In this document: in pieces, positions 7,944-15,669 of the stretch
How positions within the stretch are numbered: the first letter of the stretch is position 1
How the letters are laid out: each line of letters starts with the position of its first letter
Source: Thermaurantimonas sp046299575
GTDB taxonomy: Bacteria; Bacteroidota; Bacteroidia; Flavobacteriales; Schleiferiaceae
Reading direction: 5' to 3'
Assembly (NCBI RefSeq): GCF_046299575.1
Contig: NZ_JBKBHX010000006.1
Coordinates: 124,001-188,000, forward strand
Length of the DNA: 64,000 nt
Program-made: the position numbers and the translations under genes
The notes under the pieces: model-generated
Told to the model about the DNA's origin: nothing
The model's input: only the letters and a program-made list of their open reading frames with translations
The model's database searches: none

Positions 7944-9971
7944 ATGGAATTGAACATCTTCCGAGAGTTTGTAGTAGTTTTAGGGGTTTCCACCTTGCTT
8001 ATTTTGCTTTTTCAGCGGATTAAAATGCCCTCCATCATTGGCTTTCTGGTCGCTGGAATGCTTATGGGACCTACTGGCTTGCGGCTGATCAGCGATATTG
8101 AACAAATCGAAATTCTCTCGGAAATAGGCCTTGTACTGCTACTTTTTTTAATAGGCATTGAATTTAACCTCAAAACCTTATCAGCCATAAAATCTACTGT
8201 GTTTATCGGTGGCGGTCTTCAGGTGTTGCTTTCAGTGGTTTTAGGCGGGATTATATCTTATATTTACGGCTATAGTGCCAATGTATCCTTGTTGATAGGT
8301 TTTATGATATCGCTGAGCAGTACAGCAGTAGTCATAAAGCTTCTTCAGATTCACGGACGCATCAACAATCCTGAAGGGCGAAATACCTTGGCAATTTTGA
8401 TTTTTCAAGACCTGATCGCGGTACCTATGATGCTGCTGATACCCGTAATGGCAGGCAATGGTGGAGGAAATACCTGGCAACTTCTTGGCTTGCTTGTTTT
8501 GAAAACGCTGGTTGTGCTTATACTCGTGTATCTGGCAGCCAGATACATATTTCCGGCTATCATGTATCAAGTGGCCGCTACTAAAAGTCAGGAACTCTTC
8601 ATCATCGTCATTCTACTCACCTGTTTTGCAATTGCCTGGCTTACCAATGAGGCCGGACTCTCACTAGCGTTAGGTGCCTTTTTGGCCGGACTGGTCATTT
8701 CCGAAAGCGAATACAGCCATCAGGCAGTGGCTAATGTATTGCCATTTAGAGAGGTATTTATGAGCTTTTTCTTTATTTCAATCGGCCTTTTGGTCGATTT
8801 AAAATTTTTGTTTCAGAACCTCCACTGGATTGTCGTGCTGGCTTTAGCCGTTATGTTTATTAAATTTATCACTGGCGCATCTGCCCTGATAATCAATGGT
8901 AAATCAACCCGACTCGCCATTATTACTGGCCTGGCGCTGGCACAAGTTGGAGAGTTCTCTTTTGTCCTGGCTAAAACAGCGATTGATCAGAAGCTTATTA
9001 CAGCCGGAATGTATCAGTATTTCTTGGCTGTTTCGATTGTTACGATGATTATTGCTCCTTTTATCATCGGTCGAATTGACACTATCTGTGATCTTTTGGG
9101 GCAAACGAATGTACCGGTTATCCTTTCTAAGTTTAACACCATCATCCGGCCAGGTCAGAACGAGGACATAGAAGGTGCTTCAGTTGATGCGCTGGAAGAT
9201 CACCTCGTCATCATCGGCTATGGCATCAATGGCAAAAACGTAAGCCGCGCTGCCCGATACTCAGGAATTCCGCATGTAGTGATCGAAATGGATGGCCGGC
9301 TGGTGCGCGAAGCCAAAGAAGAAGGAGTACCGGTGTTGTTTGGCGATGCGATACATTCCGAAATACTTAACAGTGCCCATGTAGAAAAAGCACGTGTAGC
9401 CGTAATTGCCATCTCTGACCTGGCGGCTACCAAGCGCATCATCTCAGCCATTCGCCTTTTAAGTCAATCCATTTATCTGATTGTGCGTACCCGCTATGTG
9501 CGCGAAATTGAAGAGCTCATTGCCCTCGGAGCCGATGAGGTCATACCTGAAGAGTTTGAGACATCCATCGAAATCTTCAGCCGTGTGCTCCATAAGTACC
9601 TGGTACCGATGCATCAAATCTCCGACGTTATCACCCGCATCCGCAGTACGCATTATGAACTCTTTCGCCCAATCGAAGCGCGCAGCTCAAGCTCAGTTGA
9701 CCTTAATATTCCAGACCTGTCGGTAGCAGCTGTTCAGGTGAGCAAACTTTCTGCCGGACTTTCAGGCAAAAAGGTCTCTGAAAGCAGACTTCGCCAAGAT
9801 TACAACCTAAACCTCATTGCCATTCGTCGAGGTTCAGAATTCATTCAAGAAATCAAACCTGATGAAAAGATTCAAAAAGACGATGTGCTCTATGTGGTAG
9901 GCACCTACGACAACATTGCTGCCCTCTACCGCCGTGTGAGCGATACCGGCCCCTGGGGCGTAGATGAATAG
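7944..9971 (+). CDS. CPA2 monovalent cation:proton antiporter with RCK (TrkA) domains, KefB/KefC-like
   Basis: The 675-aa protein has about 12 membrane helices (residues 1-395). These are followed by a TrkA-N nucleotide-binding domain (VIIGYGINGKNV near residue 420, GxGxxG) and a TrkA-C ligand domain near 590-665 ending in DVLYVVGTYDNI. This is the layout of KefB/KefC-type potassium efflux or Na+/H+ antiporters of the inner membrane, gated by nucleotide or a ligand on the RCK part. No KefF/KefG quinone oxidoreductase partner is nearby, so glutathione gating is not implied. The gene stands alone between a Smr gene and a small acidic protein gene. Confidence 0.9.
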   Translation: MELNIFREFVVVLGVSTLLILLFQRIKMPSIIGFLVAGMLMGPTGLRLISDIEQIEILSEIGLVLLLFLIGIEFNLKTLSAIKSTVFIGGGLQVLLSVVLGGIISYIYGYSANVSLLIGFMISLSSTAVVIKLLQIHGRINNPEGRNTLAILIFQDLIAVPMMLLIPVMAGNGGGNTWQLLGLLVLKTLVVLILVYLAARYIFPAIMYQVAATKSQELFIIVILLTCFAIAWLTNEAGLSLALGAFLAGLVISESEYSHQAVANVLPFREVFMSFFFISIGLLVDLKFLFQNLHWIVVLALAVMFIKFITGASALIINGKSTRLAIITGLALAQVGEFSFVLAKTAIDQKLITAGMYQYFLAVSIVTMIIAPFIIGRIDTICDLLGQTNVPVILSKFNTIIRPGQNEDIEGASVDALEDHLVIIGYGINGKNVSRAARYSGIPHVVIEMDGRLVREAKEEGVPVLFGDAIHSEILNSAHVEKARVAVIAISDLAATKRIISAIRLLSQSIYLIVRTRYVREIEELIALGADEVIPEEFETSIEIFSRVLHKYLVPMHQISDVITRIRSTHYELFRPIEARSSSSVDLNIPDLSVAAVQVSKLSAGLSGKKVSESRLRQDYNLNLIAIRRGSEFIQEIKPDEKIQKDDVLYVVGTYDNIAALYRRVSDTGPWGVDE

Positions 9972-9980
9972 CCCCAGGGC
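9949..9980 (+). other. GC-rich hairpin at the antiporter stop codon
   Basis: CCCTGGGGC (9951-9959) pairs with GCCCCAGGG (9971-9979) around an 11-nt loop that contains the stop codon. The stem is followed by A-rich rather than T-rich sequence, so it is not a standard intrinsic terminator for the plus strand. It may protect the 3' end of the message. Confidence 0.5.
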
Positions 9981-10023
9981 AAAAAATACTCTACCTTTGC
10001 CTCTCTAATTCGTAAATTTTCTA

Positions 10024-10527
10024 ATGGCTACAACAAGCGCCGACTTTCTTAAAATCGTCCGTGAAAAGTCTATCTCGCTCAACGATCAGGAATACCTCGA
10101 TACCATTAACTACCTTGTCGACGAACAGCCTGTCTTAGCCTCTCTGCTCTTCGACCTTGACGATGAAATCTCCGAAGAGATGCAGGAGTACCTCTATCAG
10201 GTCGTTGTGATGCTTGTCAACGGCTTTAAAGAAACGGGCATTCACGTAAAACTCATTTCTGAAGAATCGGTCAAAAACATCATCGCTGAAAAAGACGACC
10301 TCTACAAATCGGCTGTAGATGACGAAAATCCGGTGTTTGAAAAAGAGAAAATGCTCGCCCTTAGCCATAATCCGGCTGTGCTCGAACTTCTGTACGACAA
10401 TTATTTCGACCGTGTAACTGAAAATCCGGATGCTCACAATGTGTATGACCGGCTCAACCTGCTCTTTATGCTCGATGTACTGATCTCTGCCATCGAAGAA
10501 AACACCGATCTGCAGCAAGAAATATGA
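10024..10527 (+). CDS. Acidic hypothetical protein
   Basis: A 167-aa strongly acidic, helix-rich soluble protein without signal peptide. I do not recognise the family. Its stop overlaps the start of the thioesterase gene by 4 bp (ATGA), so the two are translationally coupled. Codon use is typical of the neighbours. Nothing in the sequence assigns a function. Confidence 0.65.
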   Translation: MATTSADFLKIVREKSISLNDQEYLDTINYLVDEQPVLASLLFDLDDEISEEMQEYLYQVVVMLVNGFKETGIHVKLISEESVKNIIAEKDDLYKSAVDDENPVFEKEKMLALSHNPAVLELLYDNYFDRVTENPDAHNVYDRLNLLFMLDVLISAIEENTDLQQEI

Positions 10528-10955
10528 ATCCCCTACCCGAACCGTCGGCTATAGTGCAACTAATGATGGCAAATGATGCCTTCAGTCAGTGGCTTGGCAT
10601 CACTGTGGAAGAGATCAGGCCGGGATACTGCAGCCTGAGTATGATCGTACGGCCGGAGATGACCAATGGATTCGGGATCACTCATGGAGGCATAGCAATC
10701 TCACTGGCCGACAGTGCGCTGGCTTTTGCAGCGAATGCTGCCGGCCGCATGGCCAAAACCGTACAGCTCTCCTGCCAGTACATCAGGCCTGTTAATGCCC
10801 ATGAGAGGCTTCAGGCTACTGCCATCGAAACGGAGCGCACACATCGCTTCAGCTACATCGAAGTGATCATTACACGTGGTTCTGAAAAAATTGCTGCCCT
10901 TCACGGCATGGCGTATCTGAGCGATAAAGAGTGGGTTATCCCACCCACTTCCTGA
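10524..10955 (+). CDS. PaaI-type hotdog-fold acyl-CoA thioesterase
   Basis: The 143-aa protein matches the length of PaaI/YbdB-type hotdog thioesterases. The motif FGITHGGIAISLADSALAFA contains the HGG turn and the conserved D at the start of the long central helix that activates water. These enzymes hydrolyse acyl-CoA, in PaaI hydroxyphenylacetyl-CoA intermediates. The substrate here is unknown, and no phenylacetate genes are in view. It is coupled to the preceding acidic protein. Its 3' end overlaps the convergent aat gene by 20 bp. Confidence 0.88.
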   Translation: MNPLPEPSAIVQLMMANDAFSQWLGITVEEIRPGYCSLSMIVRPEMTNGFGITHGGIAISLADSALAFAANAAGRMAKTVQLSCQYIRPVNAHERLQATAIETERTHRFSYIEVIITRGSEKIAALHGMAYLSDKEWVIPPTS

Positions 10956-11592
10956 GAAGTTCTATAAAGGTCTTTCTATCAATTTCTTCGGCCCCGAGCG
11001 ATCGGAGGTGAGCTGTGCTCATCTGGCAGTCAATGAGTTTTACAGCTCCAGAAGATACCCATTCCCTGCATGCGGATATCAGTGCAAATTTGGAAGCATT
11101 GGCCTCCAGGCTGAACATCGATTCACCGAAAAACACCTTTCCGAGCCAAACTCCGTAATATCCACCGACCAGCCGACCTTCGTGCCAGGTTTCGTATGAA
11201 TGGACGATGCCTATCCGATGAAGCTCGGTGTATGCCTCAATGATGTCCCGGCCGATCCACGTGCCACGCTGTCCGCGTCTTTTTATGCAGGCACAATGGG
11301 TAATCACCTGCTCAAAAGCCTGATTTTTTGTAAGGTGAAAATGTCCTCTGTTAAAGACTGTACGCATGCTGTGGCTTACATGTACTTTCTCCGGAAAAAG
11401 TACCATCCGCGGATCGGGCGACCACCACTCTATGGTCGTGCCCGGCTCATACCAGGGAAAGTAGCCATGACGATAGGCATCTATCAAATTCGGTAATGAC
11501 AGATCACCGCCTATGAAGACAGGAAAATCTCCCGGATCATTCGATGAAGGATAGGGAAAAATGGATGACAATTCCGAATTTTGACCCTGCAT
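10936..11592 (-). CDS. aat: Leucyl/phenylalanyl-tRNA-protein transferase
   Basis: Aat attaches Leu or Phe from aminoacyl-tRNA to proteins with N-terminal Arg/Lys, marking them for ClpS-ClpAP degradation. The family blocks are present: FIGGDLSLPNLIDAYRHGYF, FPWYEPGTTIEWWSPDPRMV, GTWIGRDIIEAY, HSYETWHEGRLVGGYYGV and FGESMFS. I chose the ATG at 11590-11592 (MQGQNSEL), giving 218 aa; the longer frame from 11625 would overlap the divergent alkyltransferase-like gene. The partner ClpS is encoded in this window at 27846-28121, so the N-degron pathway is represented by both recognition steps. It converges with the thioesterase gene. Confidence 0.93.
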   Translation of the reverse strand: MQGQNSELSSIFPYPSSNDPGDFPVFIGGDLSLPNLIDAYRHGYFPWYEPGTTIEWWSPDPRMVLFPEKVHVSHSMRTVFNRGHFHLTKNQAFEQVITHCACIKRRGQRGTWIGRDIIEAYTELHRIGIVHSYETWHEGRLVGGYYGVWLGKVFFGESMFSLEANASKFALISACREWVSSGAVKLIDCQMSTAHLRSLGAEEIDRKTFIELLRKWVG

Positions 11593-11602
11593 ACAAATAC
11601 TC

Positions 11603-11971
11603 TTGAACAATAGCAAAATAAACATCCGCCGAAGCGATTTTTACGAAATGGTGTGGGACGTGGTGCGGCTGATTCCGCCCGGCCGAGTGACTACGTACGG
11701 TCACATTGCAGAATACCTCGGCGCCAAAGGTGCAGCCCGCATGGTGGGCTATGCGATGAACGCTTCGCACATCCATCCCGATATCCCTGCCCATAGGGTA
11801 GTAAACCGCAAAGGCCTGCTTACCGGCAAACATCATTTCGGTCACCCTCAGCGAATGCAGAAGCTCCTCGAAGCCGAAGGCATCACCGTGCTCAACGATC
11901 AGGTACTACACTTTGAAAAGCACCTCTGGATACCTTCACGGGAGTTGGGGAGTGACGCATTTTTTTCTTAA
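11603..11971 (+). CDS. Alkyltransferase-like protein (ATL, MGMT family without catalytic Cys)
   Basis: The 122-aa protein has the DNA-binding domain of O6-alkylguanine-DNA alkyltransferase: helix-turn-helix IPPGRVTTYGHIAEYLG and the active-site loop. In true MGMT the loop reads PCHRV; here it is PAHRVVNRKG, so the alkyl-accepting Cys is Ala. ATL proteins bind O6-alkylguanine and hand the lesion to nucleotide excision repair rather than repairing it. The only start that includes the whole domain is TTG at 11603, just 10 bp from the divergent aat start, so the two leaders must overlap. Confidence 0.85.
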   Translation: MNNSKINIRRSDFYEMVWDVVRLIPPGRVTTYGHIAEYLGAKGAARMVGYAMNASHIHPDIPAHRVVNRKGLLTGKHHFGHPQRMQKLLEAEGITVLNDQVLHFEKHLWIPSRELGSDAFFS

Positions 11972-12252
11972 TCGACCATTTAACGCTCTTTATTCAGGTG
12001 GTCTGTATAAATCAATCAGAAATTTTACGGAATTAAAAAAAAGTCACCTTGATAACACAGGCTACAGATTTTCGCTCTTTTTTATCTATCCTTCAGAAGG
12101 ATTTTAGCAGAATACATCTATTGTTTGGTGAAACTTTCCCGTGGTAAGGCAAGAGGGTTAAAAAAACATGGTGTTATAATCCTTTTTCCGCTTGTGATAT
12201 GAATTTTTTTTGTAGAGTCCCAGAGTATTTGTTTATTAGGTTATTGTGTTAG
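11972..12252. other. AT-rich gap at the edge of the restriction island
   Basis: No convincing gene. The sequence is low in GC and marks the left boundary of the restriction-modification island. No tRNA, direct repeat or integrase was seen here that would show how the island arrived. Confidence 0.4.
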
Positions 12253-12360
12253 TTAATTAAAATTTTGGGATAAGGAAGATTTATTTACAAATTTTCCTGC
12301 AAGATTTTTTAAAGCTTTTTCTTTAATTGGATTTGTTATTTTAAAATATTCTTGCAACAT
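12253..12360 (-). CDS. Possible 35-aa small ORF after hsdR
   Basis: An ATG at 12358-12360 opens a 35-codon, Lys-rich frame (starts MLQEYFKITNPIKEKAL) that lies 9 bp downstream of the hsdR stop on the same strand. It could be a small operon member or the remnant of a larger gene. Nothing shows that it is translated, and it could be chance. Confidence 0.22.
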   Translation of the reverse strand: MLQEYFKITNPIKEKALKNLAGKFVNKSSLSQNFN

Positions 12361-12369
12361 AAGGCTGGC

Positions 12370-15300
12370 TTATATTCTTACCGTTAATTGGTCTGCAAAC
12401 AACTCTGCTTGTTTTAATACGGTATCAATTGCCTTTTGTTGTTTATCAGGTGGATAGCCATATTTATTCAGTGTGCGCTTTACGATTACCATGAGCCTTG
12501 CTCTGGCACTTTCTCTTATGGTCCAGTCTATGGTTGCATTGGCTCTTACTTTGTTGGCTATTTCTTTTGCTATTTCTTTTGAGGTCTCGTTACCTAATAC
12601 CTGAACGGCACTGTCGTTTACTTCCAAAGCATTGTAAAATGCCACTTCATCGGGTGTGAGTCCGAGCTTTTCGCCTTCTTTATCGGCTTCTTTTATTTCT
12701 TTGGCTATATTGATGAGTTCCTGAATAATTTCAGCGGTTGTAAGTAAATTATTCTGATAGCGTTTGATCGCGCTTTCAAGCATTTCCAGCAATTTCTTGC
12801 TCTTTACCAGATTTGTTTTGGCTCTTACTTTCAGCTCGTTGTTCAGAATTTTTTTCAGCAACTCGATTGCTAAATTTTTGTGCTGCATTCCCTGAACTTC
12901 CAACAGAAATTCATCGGAAAGTATTTCCAATCCTGAAATATCGGGCTTCTGAATTCCCGCAGCATCAAAAATGTCAATCACTTTATCGCTGCTCAATGCT
13001 TCATCCACAATTTGTTTGATGGCGGTTTCTATTTCCACATCTGATTTACCACCACCAACAGGAGCATCAAACTTTACCAATCTTGATTTAACGGCTTGAA
13101 AAAACGCCACTTCGGTCAGATGAGGCTGTACTTCTTCTTTGGTAATGCAAAGCGAAAGTGCCTGACTTAATAAACTTACCTCACGAATAAACCTCTCTTT
13201 ACCGTTCTGTAACCCTAAAATGTGTTCTTCTGCTTGCAGAATGATGGAGAGTTTTTCCCGTTCATCTGCAACAAAAAATCGGCGGTAATTGAATTTGAAA
13301 CTGCCTTCGTAATAGGCCTGTGGTTCTTCAACCAAAATATCATTCCGGGTATTGCTCTCTTCATAGAACATTTGCTGCACCACTTCCAGTTTCTCTTTGA
13401 AAATATCAAATGCTTTTTCGATGTTTTCTGCCGGGTCGCCTTTTCCACCTGCTTCACCGTAAAATGAAAGCGCTTTCTTTAAATCGGTTCCAATGCCCAA
13501 ATAATCCACAATCAAACCGCCCGGTTTGTCTTTGAAAACACGGTTTACCCGTGCAATGGCTTGCATCAGGTTGTGTCCTCGCATGGGCTTATCAACGTAC
13601 ATCGTATTCAGGCAAGGAGCATCAAAACCCGTAAGCCACATATCCCGAACAATTACCAACTTCAGCTCATCAGCCGGATTTTTCATGCGTTCGGCCAACA
13701 TACGGCGTTGTTCTTTAGTGGTGTGGTGTTGGGCAATTTCGGGGCCGTCTGCACTATTGGTGGTCATGACTACTTTAATAACCCCTTTAGTCAAATCGTC
13801 ATGGTGCCATTCCGGACGAAGTGCAATAATTTCTTTGTAGAGTTCGGCAGCAATTCTGCGGCTCATGGCTACAATCATTGCCTTGCCTTCAAAAACAGCC
13901 TGGCGTTGCTCAAAATGCGAAACAATGTCCCGGGCTAAATTTTTCAAACGTTCCGGATGTCCCACAATGGCTTCCAGCTTTGTCCATTTGGCTTTGGCTT
14001 TTTGACCACCCCACCCTTCGGGTACCCCTCCATCGGAGGGGAATTCTTGGTCTTGTTCTAATTCCCGGTCGAATTCTTCAATTAAGCGTCTGCCTTCTTC
14101 GTCCAGATTTACCTTTGCCAGGCGACTTTCATAATAAATGGGTACCGTTGCCCCATCATCTATGGCATCTTTTATATCGTAGCGGTCGATGTAATTGCCG
14201 AAAACCTGAGGGGTGTTTCTGTCTGTACCTTCAATAGGCGTACCTGTAAAACCAATGTAGGTGGCATTGGGTAAAGCATCGCGCATGTATTTGGCAAAGC
14301 CGTAAGCAATGCGTTTGCCGATGACTTCTTTGGTTACTGCGTCTTTTTCGTCAATCAATTTTGCTTCAAAGCCATATTGCGTTCGGTGGGCTTCGTCGGC
14401 AATTACTACAATATTTCTGCGGTCGGAAAGTTGGGGGAACTTATCGCCCGATTGAGGTAAAAACTTCTGAATAGTGGTAAAAACAATGCCCCCACTTGCC
14501 ACCTTCAATAGTTCTTTGAGATGCTCTCTGCTTTCGGCCTGCACAGGTTCTTGCCGCAGCAACTGAACCGATGCCGCAAACGTATCAAACAACTGGTCGT
14601 CTAAATCGTTGCGGTCGGTAATGACTACTATGGTTGGATTTTTCATTTCGGGCGAAGTGATGAGCTTGCCCGCATAAAAAACCATACTCAAACTTTTGCC
14701 CGAACCTTGGGTGTGCCAAACCACACCGCCCCGCTTATCTCCGTTTTCGGCTGATGCCTGTATGGTTGATTGAACGGCTTTATTGACGGCATAGTACTGA
14801 TGATAGGCCGCTAATTTCTTAACGGTATGCACCTGGATCAATCCTGTTTTGGGGTCTTCTTTTTTCGTTTTTTCAAATACAATAAAGTTGCGAACCAAAT
14901 CCAGCAGTGTGGCGGGTTGCAGCATACCTCTGAGCAGCGTTTCTAATTGTGGCTTAAACCGGGAGGCCTCTCTAATTCCGTCAACGGTTTTCCATGCCAT
15001 AAAACGCGAAAAATCGGCACTTACGGTGCCTGCTCTGCATTCCAGGCCATCGGAAATAATACAGATAGCATTGTATGTGAATAAGCTGGGAATAGTGGCT
15101 TTGTAGGTTTGTATTTGCTGATACGCACTTTTGATGTCGGCCGTTTCGCTGGCGGCATTTTTCAGTTCTATGACTACCAAAGGCAAACCATTGACAAACA
15201 GCAACACATCGGGGCGTTTGTGCTGGTTGTTTTCAATAATGGTGTATTGATTTACTACTAAAAATTGATTATTGGCCGGATGCTCAAAGTCAATCAATGC

Positions 15301-15669
15301 CACTTCGTGGCTGCGTTCATAGCCGTTTTCCTGATAGGGTACTTTTACCTTTTCAACCAGCAAGCGGTGAAATTCTTCGTTGTTGTGCAGCAAGTCAGGC
15401 GAAGCAATCCTTAACACTTTTTGAACAGCTGCTTCCTGTGCATCTAAGGGAATGTGCGGATTGATTTTAGCAATGGCAGTTCTCAGCCGATTGAGCAAAA
15501 GAATTTGATTGAAACTTTCTCTTTCGTTACCACCCCGTACTTCGGACACCCCTCCGGAGGAGGGGAATTCGGGGGGAGAACAGGCAGAGCCCGGCAAGTA
15601 TTCCCAGCCCTGCGATTGCAGAATTTCAATTGCTGACTGTTCGATGATATTTTCGGATAGAATATTCAT
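12370..15669 (-). CDS. hsdR: Type I restriction enzyme, R (motor/nuclease) subunit
   Basis: The 1099-aa protein has the HsdR layout: an N-terminal PD-(D/E)xK nuclease near residues 150-175 (RPDVLLFVNGLPLVVIELK: D, ExK), and a SF2 translocase with Walker A HTQGSGKSLS near 323, DEAH box IADEAHRTQ near 425, TGTPIEG and QAIARVNR. It uses ATP to pull DNA and cleaves away from the unmethylated site with HsdM/HsdS. Two in-frame peptide insertions encoded by palindromic repeats are seen at residues about 33-48 (EFPSSGGVSEVRGG) and 540-555 (EFPSDGGVPEGWGG); both fall outside the catalytic motifs. Its start overlaps the upstream PHP/ATPase gene stop by 4 bp. Confidence 0.95.
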   Translation of the reverse strand: MNILSENIIEQSAIEILQSQGWEYLPGSACSPPEFPSSGGVSEVRGGNERESFNQILLLNRLRTAIAKINPHIPLDAQEAAVQKVLRIASPDLLHNNEEFHRLLVEKVKVPYQENGYERSHEVALIDFEHPANNQFLVVNQYTIIENNQHKRPDVLLFVNGLPLVVIELKNAASETADIKSAYQQIQTYKATIPSLFTYNAICIISDGLECRAGTVSADFSRFMAWKTVDGIREASRFKPQLETLLRGMLQPATLLDLVRNFIVFEKTKKEDPKTGLIQVHTVKKLAAYHQYYAVNKAVQSTIQASAENGDKRGGVVWHTQGSGKSLSMVFYAGKLITSPEMKNPTIVVITDRNDLDDQLFDTFAASVQLLRQEPVQAESREHLKELLKVASGGIVFTTIQKFLPQSGDKFPQLSDRRNIVVIADEAHRTQYGFEAKLIDEKDAVTKEVIGKRIAYGFAKYMRDALPNATYIGFTGTPIEGTDRNTPQVFGNYIDRYDIKDAIDDGATVPIYYESRLAKVNLDEEGRRLIEEFDRELEQDQEFPSDGGVPEGWGGQKAKAKWTKLEAIVGHPERLKNLARDIVSHFEQRQAVFEGKAMIVAMSRRIAAELYKEIIALRPEWHHDDLTKGVIKVVMTTNSADGPEIAQHHTTKEQRRMLAERMKNPADELKLVIVRDMWLTGFDAPCLNTMYVDKPMRGHNLMQAIARVNRVFKDKPGGLIVDYLGIGTDLKKALSFYGEAGGKGDPAENIEKAFDIFKEKLEVVQQMFYEESNTRNDILVEEPQAYYEGSFKFNYRRFFVADEREKLSIILQAEEHILGLQNGKERFIREVSLLSQALSLCITKEEVQPHLTEVAFFQAVKSRLVKFDAPVGGGKSDVEIETAIKQIVDEALSSDKVIDIFDAAGIQKPDISGLEILSDEFLLEVQGMQHKNLAIELLKKILNNELKVRAKTNLVKSKKLLEMLESAIKRYQNNLLTTAEIIQELINIAKEIKEADKEGEKLGLTPDEVAFYNALEVNDSAVQVLGNETSKEIAKEIANKVRANATIDWTIRESARARLMVIVKRTLNKYGYPPDKQQKAIDTVLKQAELFADQLTVRI
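14004..14047 (-). repeat. In-frame palindromic repeat, copy 2 (hsdR)
   Basis: The stretch ACCACCCC...ACCCCTCC-atc-GGAGGGGAATTC contains the palindrome CCCCTCC/GGAGGGG. It encodes EFPSDGGVPEGWGG inside hsdR. It matches copy 1 at 15529-15575 in order, strand and reading frame. Bacteroidota genomes often carry similar GC-rich palindromic units between genes (recalled, not searched). Confidence 0.75.
15529..15575 (-). repeat. In-frame palindromic repeat, copy 1 (hsdR N-terminus)
   Basis: ACCACCCC...ACCCCTCC-GGAGGAGGGGAATTC, the same unit as at 14004-14047. It is translated as EFPSSGGVSEVRGG near residues 34-47 of HsdR, between the N-terminal helices. The flanks of the two copies are unrelated, so they represent two insertions rather than a domain duplication. 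Confidence 0.75.
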
